Positions 17,247 through 25,885 of a stretch of DNA of 64,000 nucleotides are shown here, in pieces (position 1 is the first letter of the stretch; each line of letters starts with the position of its first letter). Origin of the DNA: Phaeobacter gallaeciensis DSM 26640 (lineage in GTDB: Bacteria; Pseudomonadota; Alphaproteobacteria; Rhodobacterales; Rhodobacteraceae); NCBI RefSeq assembly GCF_000511385.1, contig NC_023137.1, forward strand, positions 3,541,001 to 3,605,000, given 5' to 3'. Position numbers and translations under genes: made by a program. Under the pieces are notes generated by a model. The model did no database searches and was not told the DNA's origin. It worked only from the letters and a program-made list of their open reading frames with translations.

Positions 17247-18518
17247 TTATCCCAGTTTCACGTTGTCGATGCCGACAATCTTGTCATAGGCCCAGTAGAG
17301 CGCGAGGACGACGACCAGCAGAATACTGCCAAGCGCCGCAGCAAGACCCCAGTTGAGCGATTGCGAGATGTGGAAGGCAATCCGGTTGGAGATGAAGACA
17401 CCCTTGGTGCCGCCAACCAGCTCCGGCGTGATGTAGTAGCCAATCGCCAGAATGAAGACGAGGATCGACCCCGCACCGATACCCGGCACCGACTGCGGGA
17501 AATAGACCCGCCAGAAGGCTGTCCAATTGGTCGCGCCCAGAGATTTGGCCGCGCGCAGATAGGAGGGGTTGATCGTTTGCATAACAGAATACATCGGCAG
17601 GATCATGAACGGCAGCAGGATGTGGGTCATCGCTACAATCGTGCCGAACTGGTTGTTGATCATCACGAGACGCGCGTCATCTGCAACCAGCCCCAACCAG
17701 ACCAGCGTATCGTTGATAACACCTTGTTGCTGCAACATGACTTTCCAGGCGGAGGTTCGCACCAGCAGCGAAGTCCAGAACGGCAGCAACACCAGGATCA
17801 TTAAGAGATTCGCAGTACGCGACGGCAAATTCGCCAGGATCCAGGCCACCGGATAGCCCAGGATAATACAGCTCACAGTGATCGCCAGCGACATGATCAG
17901 GGTGCGCAGGAACAGCGTACCATAGATGCGTTCGTTTTCCGGTCGCAGCTCAGCACCGTCGGCACCTTTCTGGAAATCGGCAGCATTCAGGAAGTACCCG
18001 TTGGTATAGGCGCCGGAATAGGTCTGAATGGTGCGCCAGACCTCGGGGTCAGCCCAATCTTCGTCGATTTTGAGGAACTGCTCCTTGAACGGACCATCCT
18101 CAGCCAAATCCCAACGCTTGACCTTGCGCCCAGCCTTGCGGAACAGCGAGGAAATGCCCGGGTTTTCGTAGTTCAGACGTGAACCGACACGGGTATGAGT
18201 TTTTTCCTGCGCGGCCACCTGAAGGTCAGCGGCCAGCGCCGCGAATATGGCCTCATCCGGCGTCTCGCCCGAATTTGCATCCCAGTCTTGGAGCGCAACC
18301 ACGGTCTTGGGCAGGGTATCAGAGACGATCTTATTCTCGACCGAGCGGAACAACATGTCGGCAATCGGGAGAATGAAGGTCAGAAGAACAAACAGCAGAA
18401 GCGGCGCAATCAACATAAGGGCGCGGATTTTCTGCATCCGGAGAGCTCGGGCCAGGCTACGCTTCAGCGGCGTGCCATCGGCGGCCAGGACCGGTCCGGT
18501 GTGGGTGGTATCGCTCAT
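17247..18518 (-). CDS. PotB-like ABC transporter permease with long periplasmic insertion
   Basis: A 423-residue permease. The first helix (LMLIAPLLLFVLLTFILP) is followed by about 130 polar residues before the core permease helices start at LFLRTLIMSLAIT, whereas usual PotB proteins have only some 30-40 residues there. The EAA loop reads RAAKSLGATNWTAFWRVYFP. The insertion is predicted to face the periplasm, where it could meet the binding protein. ATG 18518 is chosen because it begins the N-terminal MSDTTHTG segment after a purine-rich stretch; a frame extension to 18578 lacks family support. Confidence 0.85.
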   Translation of the reverse strand: MSDTTHTGPVLAADGTPLKRSLARALRMQKIRALMLIAPLLLFVLLTFILPIADMLFRSVENKIVSDTLPKTVVALQDWDANSGETPDEAIFAALAADLQVAAQEKTHTRVGSRLNYENPGISSLFRKAGRKVKRWDLAEDGPFKEQFLKIDEDWADPEVWRTIQTYSGAYTNGYFLNAADFQKGADGAELRPENERIYGTLFLRTLIMSLAITVSCIILGYPVAWILANLPSRTANLLMILVLLPFWTSLLVRTSAWKVMLQQQGVINDTLVWLGLVADDARLVMINNQFGTIVAMTHILLPFMILPMYSVMQTINPSYLRAAKSLGATNWTAFWRVYFPQSVPGIGAGSILVFILAIGYYITPELVGGTKGVFISNRIAFHISQSLNWGLAAALGSILLVVVLALYWAYDKIVGIDNVKLG

Positions 18519-18554
18519 GGGTAGGAGCCCCCGTCGGAATTTTTTGTTGGTGGA

Positions 18555-18587
18555 GAAAGGGCCGTGCGCCAGGCACACAGCCCTTTC
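18555..18587 (-). terminator. Intercistronic hairpin between binding protein and permease genes
   Basis: GAAAGGGC and GCCCTTTC form an 8-base stem, with GTGC/GCAC extending pairing inside. There is no T-run, so it is more likely an attenuator or mRNA-stabilising hairpin that raises binding-protein output over the permeases than a full stop. Confidence 0.6.
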
Positions 18588-18618
18588 CCGATGATGTCAG
18601 TATCTGTTCAGGAACAGA

Positions 18619-19725
18619 TTATTTGGCCAACCATGCCTGGAATTTTGCGTCCAGATCATCGCGGTTATCGGCCCACCATTCGTAGTCATAGACATGCACG
18701 TTGCCGGCATTTGCCGGATCGGTCGGCATGTGCGGCGCCATATCGATACCCAGAACGGCGTGCTTACCAACCAGCGGTGCCGACGATGCACGTGCCGGAC
18801 CATAGGAGATGAATTTCGCCTGATCGGCCAGACGCTGGGTGTCGGTGGCGAACTTCAGGAAGTCCATCACGCGCGCCTTGCGATCCTCGGGCAGGTCAGC
18901 AGGAACAATCCAACCGTCCAGATCAAAAGACTGCATGTCCCACAGCATGTCGATTGGCTGGTTCTGCTCAGCGATTGCAGAGAAGAGACGACCGTTGAAG
19001 GTCGAGCCCATCACAACTTCACCGTCAGCCAGCAGCTGAGGCGTTTCTGCACCAGCGGTCCACCAGACAACCTGATCCTTGATGCTGTCCAGCTTGGCCA
19101 GCGCGCGCTCCACACCTTCATCGGTGCTCAGCGTGTCATAGATCTCATCCTTGGCAACGCCATCGCAGTAGAGAGCCCATTCAACGTTGTCGATCGGACG
19201 CTTCTGCAGGGCGCGCTTGCCCGGATATTTTGCAGTGTCAAAGATATCGCAGATGGAGGACGGCGGGGTGTCACCCACTTTGTCCATGCGGTAGCCGAAA
19301 GTTGTCGAATACACGATCTGCGGGACAAAGCAGTCGCTGACGATCAGCTCGCCGAAGTCTTCGCTTGCGGGGGTGCCATCGGGCGCCGCAGCCAGCACTT
19401 CGTCGTGGTCCAGCTCAGCGGCCAGACCTTCGTCGCACATACGCATGGCGTCGGAGGCAACAACGTCGACCAGATCCCAGGTCACATTGCCCGCTTCGGT
19501 CATGGCGCGCATTTTTGCGGTCGCTTCAGCCGAGCTTTCGTCCCAGATTACTTTCAGATCAGGGTGCATCTCTTGATAGGGTTCGACATATGCCTTCAGC
19601 TGGCTTTCCTGATAGGCGCCGCCCCAGGACACGATGGTCATTTCGTTGGCCATATCGGCAGCTATTGCCATCGGCGCACACAACGCCGTGGTAGCCGCCA
19701 AGGCAGTCAATTTGGTGAGTTTCAT
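18619..19725 (-). CDS. ABC transporter substrate-binding protein, polyamine type
   Basis: A 368-residue periplasmic binding protein with a signal peptide (MKLTKLTALAATTALCAPMAIAA) and the SBP_bac_8-like fold beginning EMTIVSWGGAYQ. It belongs to the broad spermidine/putrescine binding-protein group but is not close to PotD or PotF, so the ligand is uncertain. It follows its ATPase gene and precedes two permease genes. The start is ambiguous: GTG at 19731 is 4 bases after AAGGAG and ATG at 19725 is 10 bases after it. I use the ATG. Confidence 0.85.
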   Translation of the reverse strand: MKLTKLTALAATTALCAPMAIAADMANEMTIVSWGGAYQESQLKAYVEPYQEMHPDLKVIWDESSAEATAKMRAMTEAGNVTWDLVDVVASDAMRMCDEGLAAELDHDEVLAAAPDGTPASEDFGELIVSDCFVPQIVYSTTFGYRMDKVGDTPPSSICDIFDTAKYPGKRALQKRPIDNVEWALYCDGVAKDEIYDTLSTDEGVERALAKLDSIKDQVVWWTAGAETPQLLADGEVVMGSTFNGRLFSAIAEQNQPIDMLWDMQSFDLDGWIVPADLPEDRKARVMDFLKFATDTQRLADQAKFISYGPARASSAPLVGKHAVLGIDMAPHMPTDPANAGNVHVYDYEWWADNRDDLDAKFQAWLAK

Positions 19726-19814
19726 AGACACTCTACTCCTTGTTGAAATTATTATTTGTCTTGATCGTCGTCCCCCGGTCGTTCACTGCCGGGGGTTCGG
19801 GCACGCGTGGAGGC

Positions 19815-20915
19815 TTAGGCGTCCAACGCGCGGCAATCTTCAGGCAACCAGCCGATTTCGATCTGCTGACCGGGCTTCAGCCGTTCCTGATCGGGGGCGT
19901 TACGGGTTTTGATGATGAACTCATCATTGCCGGCAACCCGCAGGCGGGTGCGGAAAATATCGCCCATGTAGATGAATTCCAGCACTTCAGCTTTCAGCGT
20001 ATGAGCGCCTTCCTGCATCCGGTCCTTGTTGTATTCGACACGTTCAGGACGGATCGAAACACGGGTCCGCTCACCTGGCTTGGACACATTGATTGGTTTG
20101 CAGTCGATCAGTTCGCCATCGTCCAGCTGCACCAGCGCGATACCGTTGTTAACCTCTTTGACAGTGCCTTCCAGCGTATTGTTCTCGCCGATGAACTGCG
20201 CAACGAAACTGTTGGACGGCTCTTCATACAACTGATCCGGCGGCGCCAGCTGCTGGATACGGCCGTCGTTGAACACAGCGACGCGATCCGACATGGTAAG
20301 CGCTTCGGTCTGGTCGTGCGTCACGTAAACCGTGGTAATGCCCAACTGATGTGCCAGATGGGTGATTTCGAACTGCATCTTTTCCCGCAGCTGCTTGTCC
20401 AGAGCCCCCAGTGGTTCGTCCATCAGAACCAGTTCCGGTTCAAACACCAGTGCCCGCGCCAAGGCGACCCGCTGTTGCTGACCACCGGACAATTGGGCAG
20501 GCCGACGGCCCCCGAAGGCACCCATCTCCACCATGTCAAGCGCGCGCTTTACCTTCTGCTCACGCTCGGATTTGCCCATGTTGCGGACCTCCAGCGGAAA
20601 GCTGAGGTTCTCGGCAATGGTCATATGGGGGAACAGCGCGTAATTCTGAAACACCATCCCGATGCCGCGCTTGTGGGGTGGGATATTGTTGATCGAGACG
20701 CCGCCCAGCCGGATATCACCATGGGTCGCAGTCTCAAACCCCGCCAGCATCATCAGGCAGGTCGTCTTACCCGAACCGGACGGGCCCAACATTGTCAAAA
20801 ATTCGCCTTTCGGCATGGTGAGGTTCAGATCTTTGACAACGAGGTTCTCGCCGTCATAACTCTTCTGCACGCGTTCGAATTCAACGAACGCGCTCGTGTT
20901 TGACGCATCAGCCAA
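19815..20915 (-). CDS. ABC transporter ATP-binding protein, PotA-like
   Basis: A 366-residue ATPase energising the importer encoded downstream. Walker A is GPSGSGKTT near residue 47, the signature LSGGQQQR near 145, and Walker B with LVLMDEPLGALDK near 165. A C-terminal TOBE-type region (about 290-366) contains SIRPERV. The frame is open further upstream, but the family begins with MADASN-type residues, which require TTG at 20915; AGGGAG lies about 8 bases before it. This is the first gene of the four-gene operon, so transcription presumably starts in the 354-base gap upstream. Confidence 0.88.
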   Translation of the reverse strand: MADASNTSAFVEFERVQKSYDGENLVVKDLNLTMPKGEFLTMLGPSGSGKTTCLMMLAGFETATHGDIRLGGVSINNIPPHKRGIGMVFQNYALFPHMTIAENLSFPLEVRNMGKSEREQKVKRALDMVEMGAFGGRRPAQLSGGQQQRVALARALVFEPELVLMDEPLGALDKQLREKMQFEITHLAHQLGITTVYVTHDQTEALTMSDRVAVFNDGRIQQLAPPDQLYEEPSNSFVAQFIGENNTLEGTVKEVNNGIALVQLDDGELIDCKPINVSKPGERTRVSIRPERVEYNKDRMQEGAHTLKAEVLEFIYMGDIFRTRLRVAGNDEFIIKTRNAPDQERLKPGQQIEIGWLPEDCRALDA

Positions 20916-21269
20916 GTGAGGCTCCCTGGTTTGGTTCGGCAGATTGGCTCTGCACTTCTGTCGCGATGTAAGCACACCCGAGTGTTGGTGCGCAACCGGA
21001 TCGTCCGGATCATCTCTTCAATTTACCTTAGGGCCGACAGCTCGGTTAACGGCACTTTTTGCGACGAATGGTTGTTAAAAAGCGACAATCCCGCATCCGA
21101 ACCTAGGATAGAATTTCTATTCTTGCACGCCGTGATTGTACCGCGCAAACCGTTACCGGAAACACTTCAAGACTCGAATTTGAAAGGACCCGGACGGATT
21201 CGCAAACGTAAAAAGGCGCCAGTCCCGATCTGGAACTGGCGCCCTCTTCATTCAGCGGTAAGCCTGATG
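20916..21269 (-). promoter_or_regulatory. Gene-free stretch upstream of the PotA-like operon
   Basis: This 354-base gap should hold the promoter of the ABC operon on the minus strand. Visible features are a direct repeat CCGGATC (20996-21002 and 21005-21011), a short inverted repeat AGAAT-N4-ATTCT (21110-21123), and the aminotransferase terminator at 21211-21243. I see no coding region or clear sigma-70 promoter. The AGAAT/ATTCT arms match those of the candidate operator at 22697-22714 but with narrower spacing, so common control is only a possibility. Confidence 0.4.
21211..21243 (-). terminator. Terminator after the SpuC-like aminotransferase
   Basis: GGCGCCAGT and ACTGGCGCC form a perfect 9-base stem. 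On the minus strand the stem is followed by TTTTT, ending the aminotransferase transcript. Confidence 0.88.
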
Positions 21270-22664
21270 TCAGGCGCTGTGCAGCATGTCCTGTTCCTGC
21301 AAGGCCGCATAGCATTCATCGAGGGACTGACGCGCCCGCGCAATGAGGGTGTCGATCTCCTCCGGTGTGATGACCAGCGGCGGCGAGATAATCATCCGAT
21401 CACCAACATGGCGCATCACCAGATTGTTGGCGAAACAACGTTCGCGACAGATATACCCAACAGTGCCACCCTCGGCGGCGAAGGCTGCTCGTGCCGCCTT
21501 GTTCGGGGTCAGGGCAATGGATCCCATCATGCCAACGATCTTGGCCTCCCCCACCAGCGGATGGTCTGCCAGCGCCTCCCATTTTTCCTTGAGATAGGGC
21601 GCGGCCACATCGCGCACATGGCCGACGATGTTTTCCTCTTCCAGGATACGGAGATTTTCAAGCGCGACGGCAGCCGCCACCGGGTGGCCGGAATAGGTAT
21701 AGCCATGATTGAATTCGCCGGACCCGATCACCGACGCGATCTCGTCACTGACAATTGAGCCGCCAATCGGCGCATAGCCGGAGGATAGCCCCTTGGCGAT
21801 TGTCATGATGTCAGGACGAATGCCTACAGTCTGGCTACCAAACCAATTTCCAGTCCGCCCGAACCCGCAAATCACCTCGTCTGCAATCAACAAGATCTCG
21901 TATTTGTCACAGATGCGCTGGATCTCAGGCCAATAGGTTGCGGGTGGTACAATCACGCCGCCAGCACCCTGCACCGGTTCGGCAATAAAGGCTGCAACGC
22001 GATCTTCGCCCAGCTCAAGAATCGCTTGTTCCAACTCTTGCGCCCGTGCGAGACCGAAGTCTTCAGCCGACATATCCCCGCCCTCGGCCCACCAGTTGGG
22101 CTGATTGATATGATGGATATCCGGAATCGGCAGACCGCCCTGCTCATGCATCGCCGTCATACCACCAAGGCTGCCACTGCCGACAGAGGAGCCATGATAG
22201 CCATTCTTGCGGCTGATGATCACCGATTTCGTCGGTTTGCCCTTCATCGCCCAATAGTGGCGCACCATACGGATATTGGTGTCATTTGCCTCAGATCCTG
22301 ATCCGGCAAAGAACACATGGTTGAGGCCCTCCGGCGCCAGTTCGGCGATCTTCGCCGCCAGCGCGATGGCCGGCGCATGGGTGGTTTGAAAGAAGGTGTT
22401 GTAATATGGCAGCTCACGCATCTGGCGCGCCGCGACATCCGCCAGCTCGTCACGCCCATAGCCGATATTCACGCACCAGAGGCCCGCCATGGCATCCAGG
22501 ATCTCATTCCCCTCGCTGTCCGTCAGCGTGACGCCGCGGGCACGGGTGATGATCCGCGCGCCTTTTTCAGCCAGCTCGCCATTGGCGGTGAAAGGATGCA
22601 TGTGATGGGCCGCGTCCAGCGCCTGAAGCTCGGCTGTGGGCAGGTGATTTGTAATCGCAGTCAT
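21270..22664 (-). CDS. Class III aminotransferase, probable putrescine/polyamine-pyruvate transaminase
   Basis: A 464-residue PLP enzyme of the SpuC/omega-transaminase group. The PLP lysine is Lys291 in IAKGLSSGYAPIGG. FAGSGSEANDTNIRMVRHYW binds the cofactor phosphate and IADEVICGFGRTG holds the ring-contacting aspartate. It is flanked by two polyamine-type ABC importers and a GntR/FCD regulator, which favours putrescine or a related amine as amino donor with pyruvate as acceptor. Related enzymes also take beta-alanine, taurine or aromatic amines. CAGGAG lies 8 bases before ATG 22664. A near-perfect 18-base palindrome sits just upstream. Confidence 0.85.
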   Translation of the reverse strand: MTAITNHLPTAELQALDAAHHMHPFTANGELAEKGARIITRARGVTLTDSEGNEILDAMAGLWCVNIGYGRDELADVAARQMRELPYYNTFFQTTHAPAIALAAKIAELAPEGLNHVFFAGSGSEANDTNIRMVRHYWAMKGKPTKSVIISRKNGYHGSSVGSGSLGGMTAMHEQGGLPIPDIHHINQPNWWAEGGDMSAEDFGLARAQELEQAILELGEDRVAAFIAEPVQGAGGVIVPPATYWPEIQRICDKYEILLIADEVICGFGRTGNWFGSQTVGIRPDIMTIAKGLSSGYAPIGGSIVSDEIASVIGSGEFNHGYTYSGHPVAAAVALENLRILEEENIVGHVRDVAAPYLKEKWEALADHPLVGEAKIVGMMGSIALTPNKAARAAFAAEGGTVGYICRERCFANNLVMRHVGDRMIISPPLVITPEEIDTLIARARQSLDECYAALQEQDMLHSA

Positions 22665-22696
22665 GGGAAAGACTCCTGAAAGAAGAGATTGCCCCC

Positions 22697-22714
22697 AGAA
22701 TATGATCAAATTCT
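22697..22714. promoter_or_regulatory. Candidate operator upstream of the aminotransferase
   Basis: AGAATATGATCAAATTCT is an 18-base inverted repeat with one mismatched pair, 33 bases upstream of the aminotransferase start. Its core TGATCAAAT recurs at 23504-23512 upstream of potF. The GntR/FCD protein encoded between the two sites is the obvious candidate binder. Confidence 0.5.
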
Positions 22715-22729
22715 ACCATGTCAATCGAA

Positions 22730-23416
22730 TCAGCTGGCCTGTTTGAGTCCCTGTCGGACCTGATCCATCCCCTGGGCCACGTCTCTTTCCATCGCCAACG
22801 CCGCAAGATCTGCGTCCTTGCGGTTCAGGGCTTCCAGGATATCCTTGTGGCGATCAGGGAAGCTCTGGGTGCCAAGCCGCCCGCAGACCACCCGCAGCGA
22901 CGGCCCAAAGCGCAGCCAAAGCCGATCTGCGAGATCTGTGAGGATTGGCGCGTCCGCATGTGCATAAAGCCGCGTGTGGAAAGCGTAGTTCTGCACCAGA
23001 TAACCCGCTACATCTCCTGCGGAGATCGCCTGATCCAAAGCCGTGTCTATCGCCTCCAAGGCGGAAATATCGGCTGGTGTCACCCGTTCTGTTGCCAATC
23101 TCGCAAGTTGGCATTCAATTGTTTTTCTTGCATAAATTAACTCACTTAGGTCGCTTTCCCGCAGCATCGGGACAGACACGCGGCGATTGCCCTGAAACAC
23201 CAGTGCCCCATCCGAAATCAACCGTCGGATGGCTTCGCGCACAGGCGTCATACCGGCCCCCAGCGACTCGACCAGGCCTTGGATCGTCACCGCTTGCCCG
23301 GGCGCCAAATCGCCGAACAAAATCTGCCCACGCAAGGTCTGGTAGACGGTTTCATGCGCCGGCAGTTTCGCGGTCGGCTGACTGACGGACGATGCGTCTG
23401 GTTGGCTTAGGTTCAC
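22730..23416 (-). CDS. GntR-family regulator (FCD/FadR subfamily)
   Basis: A 228-residue regulator with an N-terminal winged helix (about residues 20-85; ETVYQTLRGQILFGDLAPG and MTPVREAIRRLISDGAL) and an all-helical C-terminal FCD ligand domain (about 95-220), with a histidine in NYAFHTRLY that commonly helps bind metal in this family. It lies between the aminotransferase gene and divergent potFGHI and probably controls both in response to a polyamine or its breakdown product. GTG 23416 is preceded by GGAGGG at 9 bases; the frame stays open to a TTG at 23455 without similar support. Confidence 0.85.
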   Translation of the reverse strand: MNLSQPDASSVSQPTAKLPAHETVYQTLRGQILFGDLAPGQAVTIQGLVESLGAGMTPVREAIRRLISDGALVFQGNRRVSVPMLRESDLSELIYARKTIECQLARLATERVTPADISALEAIDTALDQAISAGDVAGYLVQNYAFHTRLYAHADAPILTDLADRLWLRFGPSLRVVCGRLGTQSFPDRHKDILEALNRKDADLAALAMERDVAQGMDQVRQGLKQAS

Positions 23417-23502
23417 CTTCGGAATCCCTCCTAAATTTTGAGCAGCTTGCACCAAGTTTTCCCAGGTGAAAACATAAACAGTATTGCCGAACGAGGCAAA
23501 AC

Positions 23503-23512
23503 TTGATCAAAT
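23503..23512. promoter_or_regulatory. Candidate GntR operator upstream of potF
   Basis: TTGATCAAAT contains the perfect 8-base palindrome TTGATCAA and shares TGATCAAAT with the larger inverted repeat at 22697-22714. It lies 46 bases before the potF start, in the region shared with the divergent regulator gene. Confidence 0.45.
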
Positions 23513-23557
23513 CCTTCTCAGCCGGGCACGGAAACCGGCACGCACAGGGAGATACTC

Positions 23558-24643
23558 ATGACACTCAAGACGATGACATTGACCGCCATCGTGGCGCTGA
23601 GCAGTGCGGCCGCCGTCGCCGAAGAAGTTCGCGTTTACAACTGGTCCGACTATATCGACGAAGAGCTGCTGGAGAAATTCGAAGCCGAAACCGGCATTGA
23701 TCTGATCTACGACGTCTTCGATAGCAACGAATTGCTGGAAACCAAAATGCTGGCCGGTGGATCGGGCTATGATGTTGTGGTTCCAACCGGATCCTTTTTG
23801 GCACGGCAGATCCAGGCCGGTGCGTTCCAGAAGCTGGACGCAGGCCAACTGTCGAATGCAGGCAATATGTGGGACGTGATCAAGGACCGCACGGCCCGTT
23901 ATGATCCCGACAACCTCTATTCAGTGAATTACATGTGGGGCACCACCGGCATCGGTGCCAACACAGCCAAAGTGGAGGAAGCGCTGGGGGCCGATGCACC
24001 GATCGACTCGCTTGAACTGGTGTTCAACCCAGAGAACATGGAAAAACTGGCCAATTGTGGCGTCTACTTCCTGGATGCGCCTGATGAGATGATCCCAGCG
24101 GCGCTGAAGTATATTGGCGAAGATCCCAATAGCATGGACCCTGATGTAGTGGCCAAAGCCGAGCCGGTGCTGATGGCGATCCGTCCTTATGTAAAGAAAT
24201 TCCACAGCTCCGAATACATCAACGCCTTGGCAAACGGCGATATCTGCGTCGCCTTTGGCTGGTCCGGCGATATCCTTCAGGCGCGTGACCGTGCGGATGA
24301 GGCCGACAACGGCGTCGAAATCGTCTTCAACGCCCCCAAGGAAGGCGCTCTGATGTGGTTCGACCAGATGGCAATCCCCGTGGATGCTCCGAACCCGGAA
24401 GGTGCGCATAGGTTCCTGAACTTCATCATGGAAGCCGAGAATATGGCGGCGGCGTCAAACTACGTCTATTACGCCAATGGCAACAAGGCGAGCCAGGAGT
24501 TCCTTGAGGAAGATGTGATCGGCGATCCCGCGATCTATCCAAGCGAGGCCACCCTGAAGAACCTCTACATCAAAGAAGCTTATCCGCCCAAGGTACAGCG
24601 TAAGGCCACCCGCATGTGGACCAAGGTCAAGTCCGGCACCTAA
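23558..24643 (+). CDS. potF: Putrescine-binding protein of the ABC importer
   Basis: A 361-residue periplasmic protein with a signal peptide (MTLKTMTLTAIVALSSAAAVA). It closely parallels E. coli PotF: VYNWSDYID, YDVFDSNELLE, YMWGTTGIG, NCGVYFLDAPDE, FHSSEYINALANGDICVAFGW and the C-terminal TRMWTKVKSGT all have direct counterparts. In PotF the Trp, Ser, Asp and Tyr of these segments line the putrescine site. It heads a potFGHI operon and would deliver putrescine, or perhaps other polyamines, to PotHI. Confidence 0.93.
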   Translation: MTLKTMTLTAIVALSSAAAVAEEVRVYNWSDYIDEELLEKFEAETGIDLIYDVFDSNELLETKMLAGGSGYDVVVPTGSFLARQIQAGAFQKLDAGQLSNAGNMWDVIKDRTARYDPDNLYSVNYMWGTTGIGANTAKVEEALGADAPIDSLELVFNPENMEKLANCGVYFLDAPDEMIPAALKYIGEDPNSMDPDVVAKAEPVLMAIRPYVKKFHSSEYINALANGDICVAFGWSGDILQARDRADEADNGVEIVFNAPKEGALMWFDQMAIPVDAPNPEGAHRFLNFIMEAENMAAASNYVYYANGNKASQEFLEEDVIGDPAIYPSEATLKNLYIKEAYPPKVQRKATRMWTKVKSGT

Positions 24644-24757
24644 TCCGGCAATGCTGATCACGCGGGGCATGGTATTTGTCCCGCGTTTTACCTTTTAAGG
24701 ACGTCGGCAGCGGTTCCGCGCCCGTTCCACAATCTGCGTCTATTACTGGGGGCTCAC

Positions 24758-25885
24758 GTGACCATTCCTGTTTTTGAACCCTGGAACGATCAAGAGGCCA
24801 AGCCCCTGATCCAATTCCAGAATGTCACCAAACGTTTTGGTGAGTTCACCGCCATCGACGATCTTACGCTCGGAATTTATGAGAAAGAGTTCTTTGCCCT
24901 GCTTGGTCCGTCAGGCTGCGGCAAAACAACAATGATGCGGATGCTTGCCGGGTTTGAGACCCCAACCGAAGGCAAGATTTTCCTGTCAGGTCAGGATATT
25001 GCCCCGGTCCCGCCGAACAAGCGGCTGGTGAATATGATGTTCCAGTCCTACGCCCTGTTCCCGCATTTGAGCGTCTGGGACAATATCGCCTTTGGACTGA
25101 AGCGCGAGAATAAGCCCAAGCATGACATTGCCGAACGGGTGCAGGAAATGCTGCGTCTGACCCGGCTTGAGAAATTCGCCCGCCGCAAACCGCACCAGAT
25201 CTCCGGCGGCCAACGTCAGCGGGTTGCCTTGGCCCGGTCGCTGGCCAAGGCTCCGAAACTGCTTCTGCTGGATGAACCGCTCGGCGCGCTCGACAAGAAG
25301 CTGCGCCAGGATACCCAGTTCGAACTGATGGATATTCAGGAAAAAACCGGCACCACCTTTGTCATTGTCACCCATGATCAGGAAGAGGCAATGACTGTCG
25401 CCTCCCGCGTGGCGGTGATGGACAATGGCCGGATCGTGCAGGTGGCCACACCAGACCGGATCTATGAAACGCCGAACTCTCTTTATGTTGCGGATTTCAT
25501 TGGCGATGTGAACATCATCGGCGGCACAGCCACCCCCACCGGCCCTGAACAATTCGCGGTCAACTGGAAAGATGGCGCCGCCCCGCTCACAGTCAAAAGT
25601 CAGGCATCCTTCTCCGATGGGCAGGCGTGTCATCTGGCGATCCGCCCGGAGAAAGTCACGATCAGCGCGGAGCGCCCGTCGGAGGCTGACAACACGGTGC
25701 AGGGGCGTATTCTCGATATCGCCTATCTCGGCAATATCTCCACCTATCACGTTGAGCTGCCCTCCGGCGCGGTGATCAAGGCGCAGGCCGCCAATACCCG
25801 CCGCATTGCACGCCGCGCCTTTACCTGGGAAGACTCGGTCTGGCTGTCCTGGACAGCCACCGCCGGTGTTCTGCTGGCGAACTAA
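24758..25885 (+). CDS. potG: Putrescine ABC transporter ATP-binding protein
   Basis: A 375-residue ATPase. Walker A GPSGCGKTTMMRML is near residue 50, the signature ISGGQRQR near 148, and Walker B LLLLDEPLGALDK near 168, with FVIVTHDQEEA holding the switch histidine. A C-terminal TOBE region includes LAIRPEKV. The start is GTG 24758, preceded by GGGGGCTCAC. Its stop overlaps the potH start by one base (TAATG). The ATPase would sit on the cytoplasmic face of PotHI. Confidence 0.93.
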   Translation: MTIPVFEPWNDQEAKPLIQFQNVTKRFGEFTAIDDLTLGIYEKEFFALLGPSGCGKTTMMRMLAGFETPTEGKIFLSGQDIAPVPPNKRLVNMMFQSYALFPHLSVWDNIAFGLKRENKPKHDIAERVQEMLRLTRLEKFARRKPHQISGGQRQRVALARSLAKAPKLLLLDEPLGALDKKLRQDTQFELMDIQEKTGTTFVIVTHDQEEAMTVASRVAVMDNGRIVQVATPDRIYETPNSLYVADFIGDVNIIGGTATPTGPEQFAVNWKDGAAPLTVKSQASFSDGQACHLAIRPEKVTISAERPSEADNTVQGRILDIAYLGNISTYHVELPSGAVIKAQAANTRRIARRAFTWEDSVWLSWTATAGVLLAN

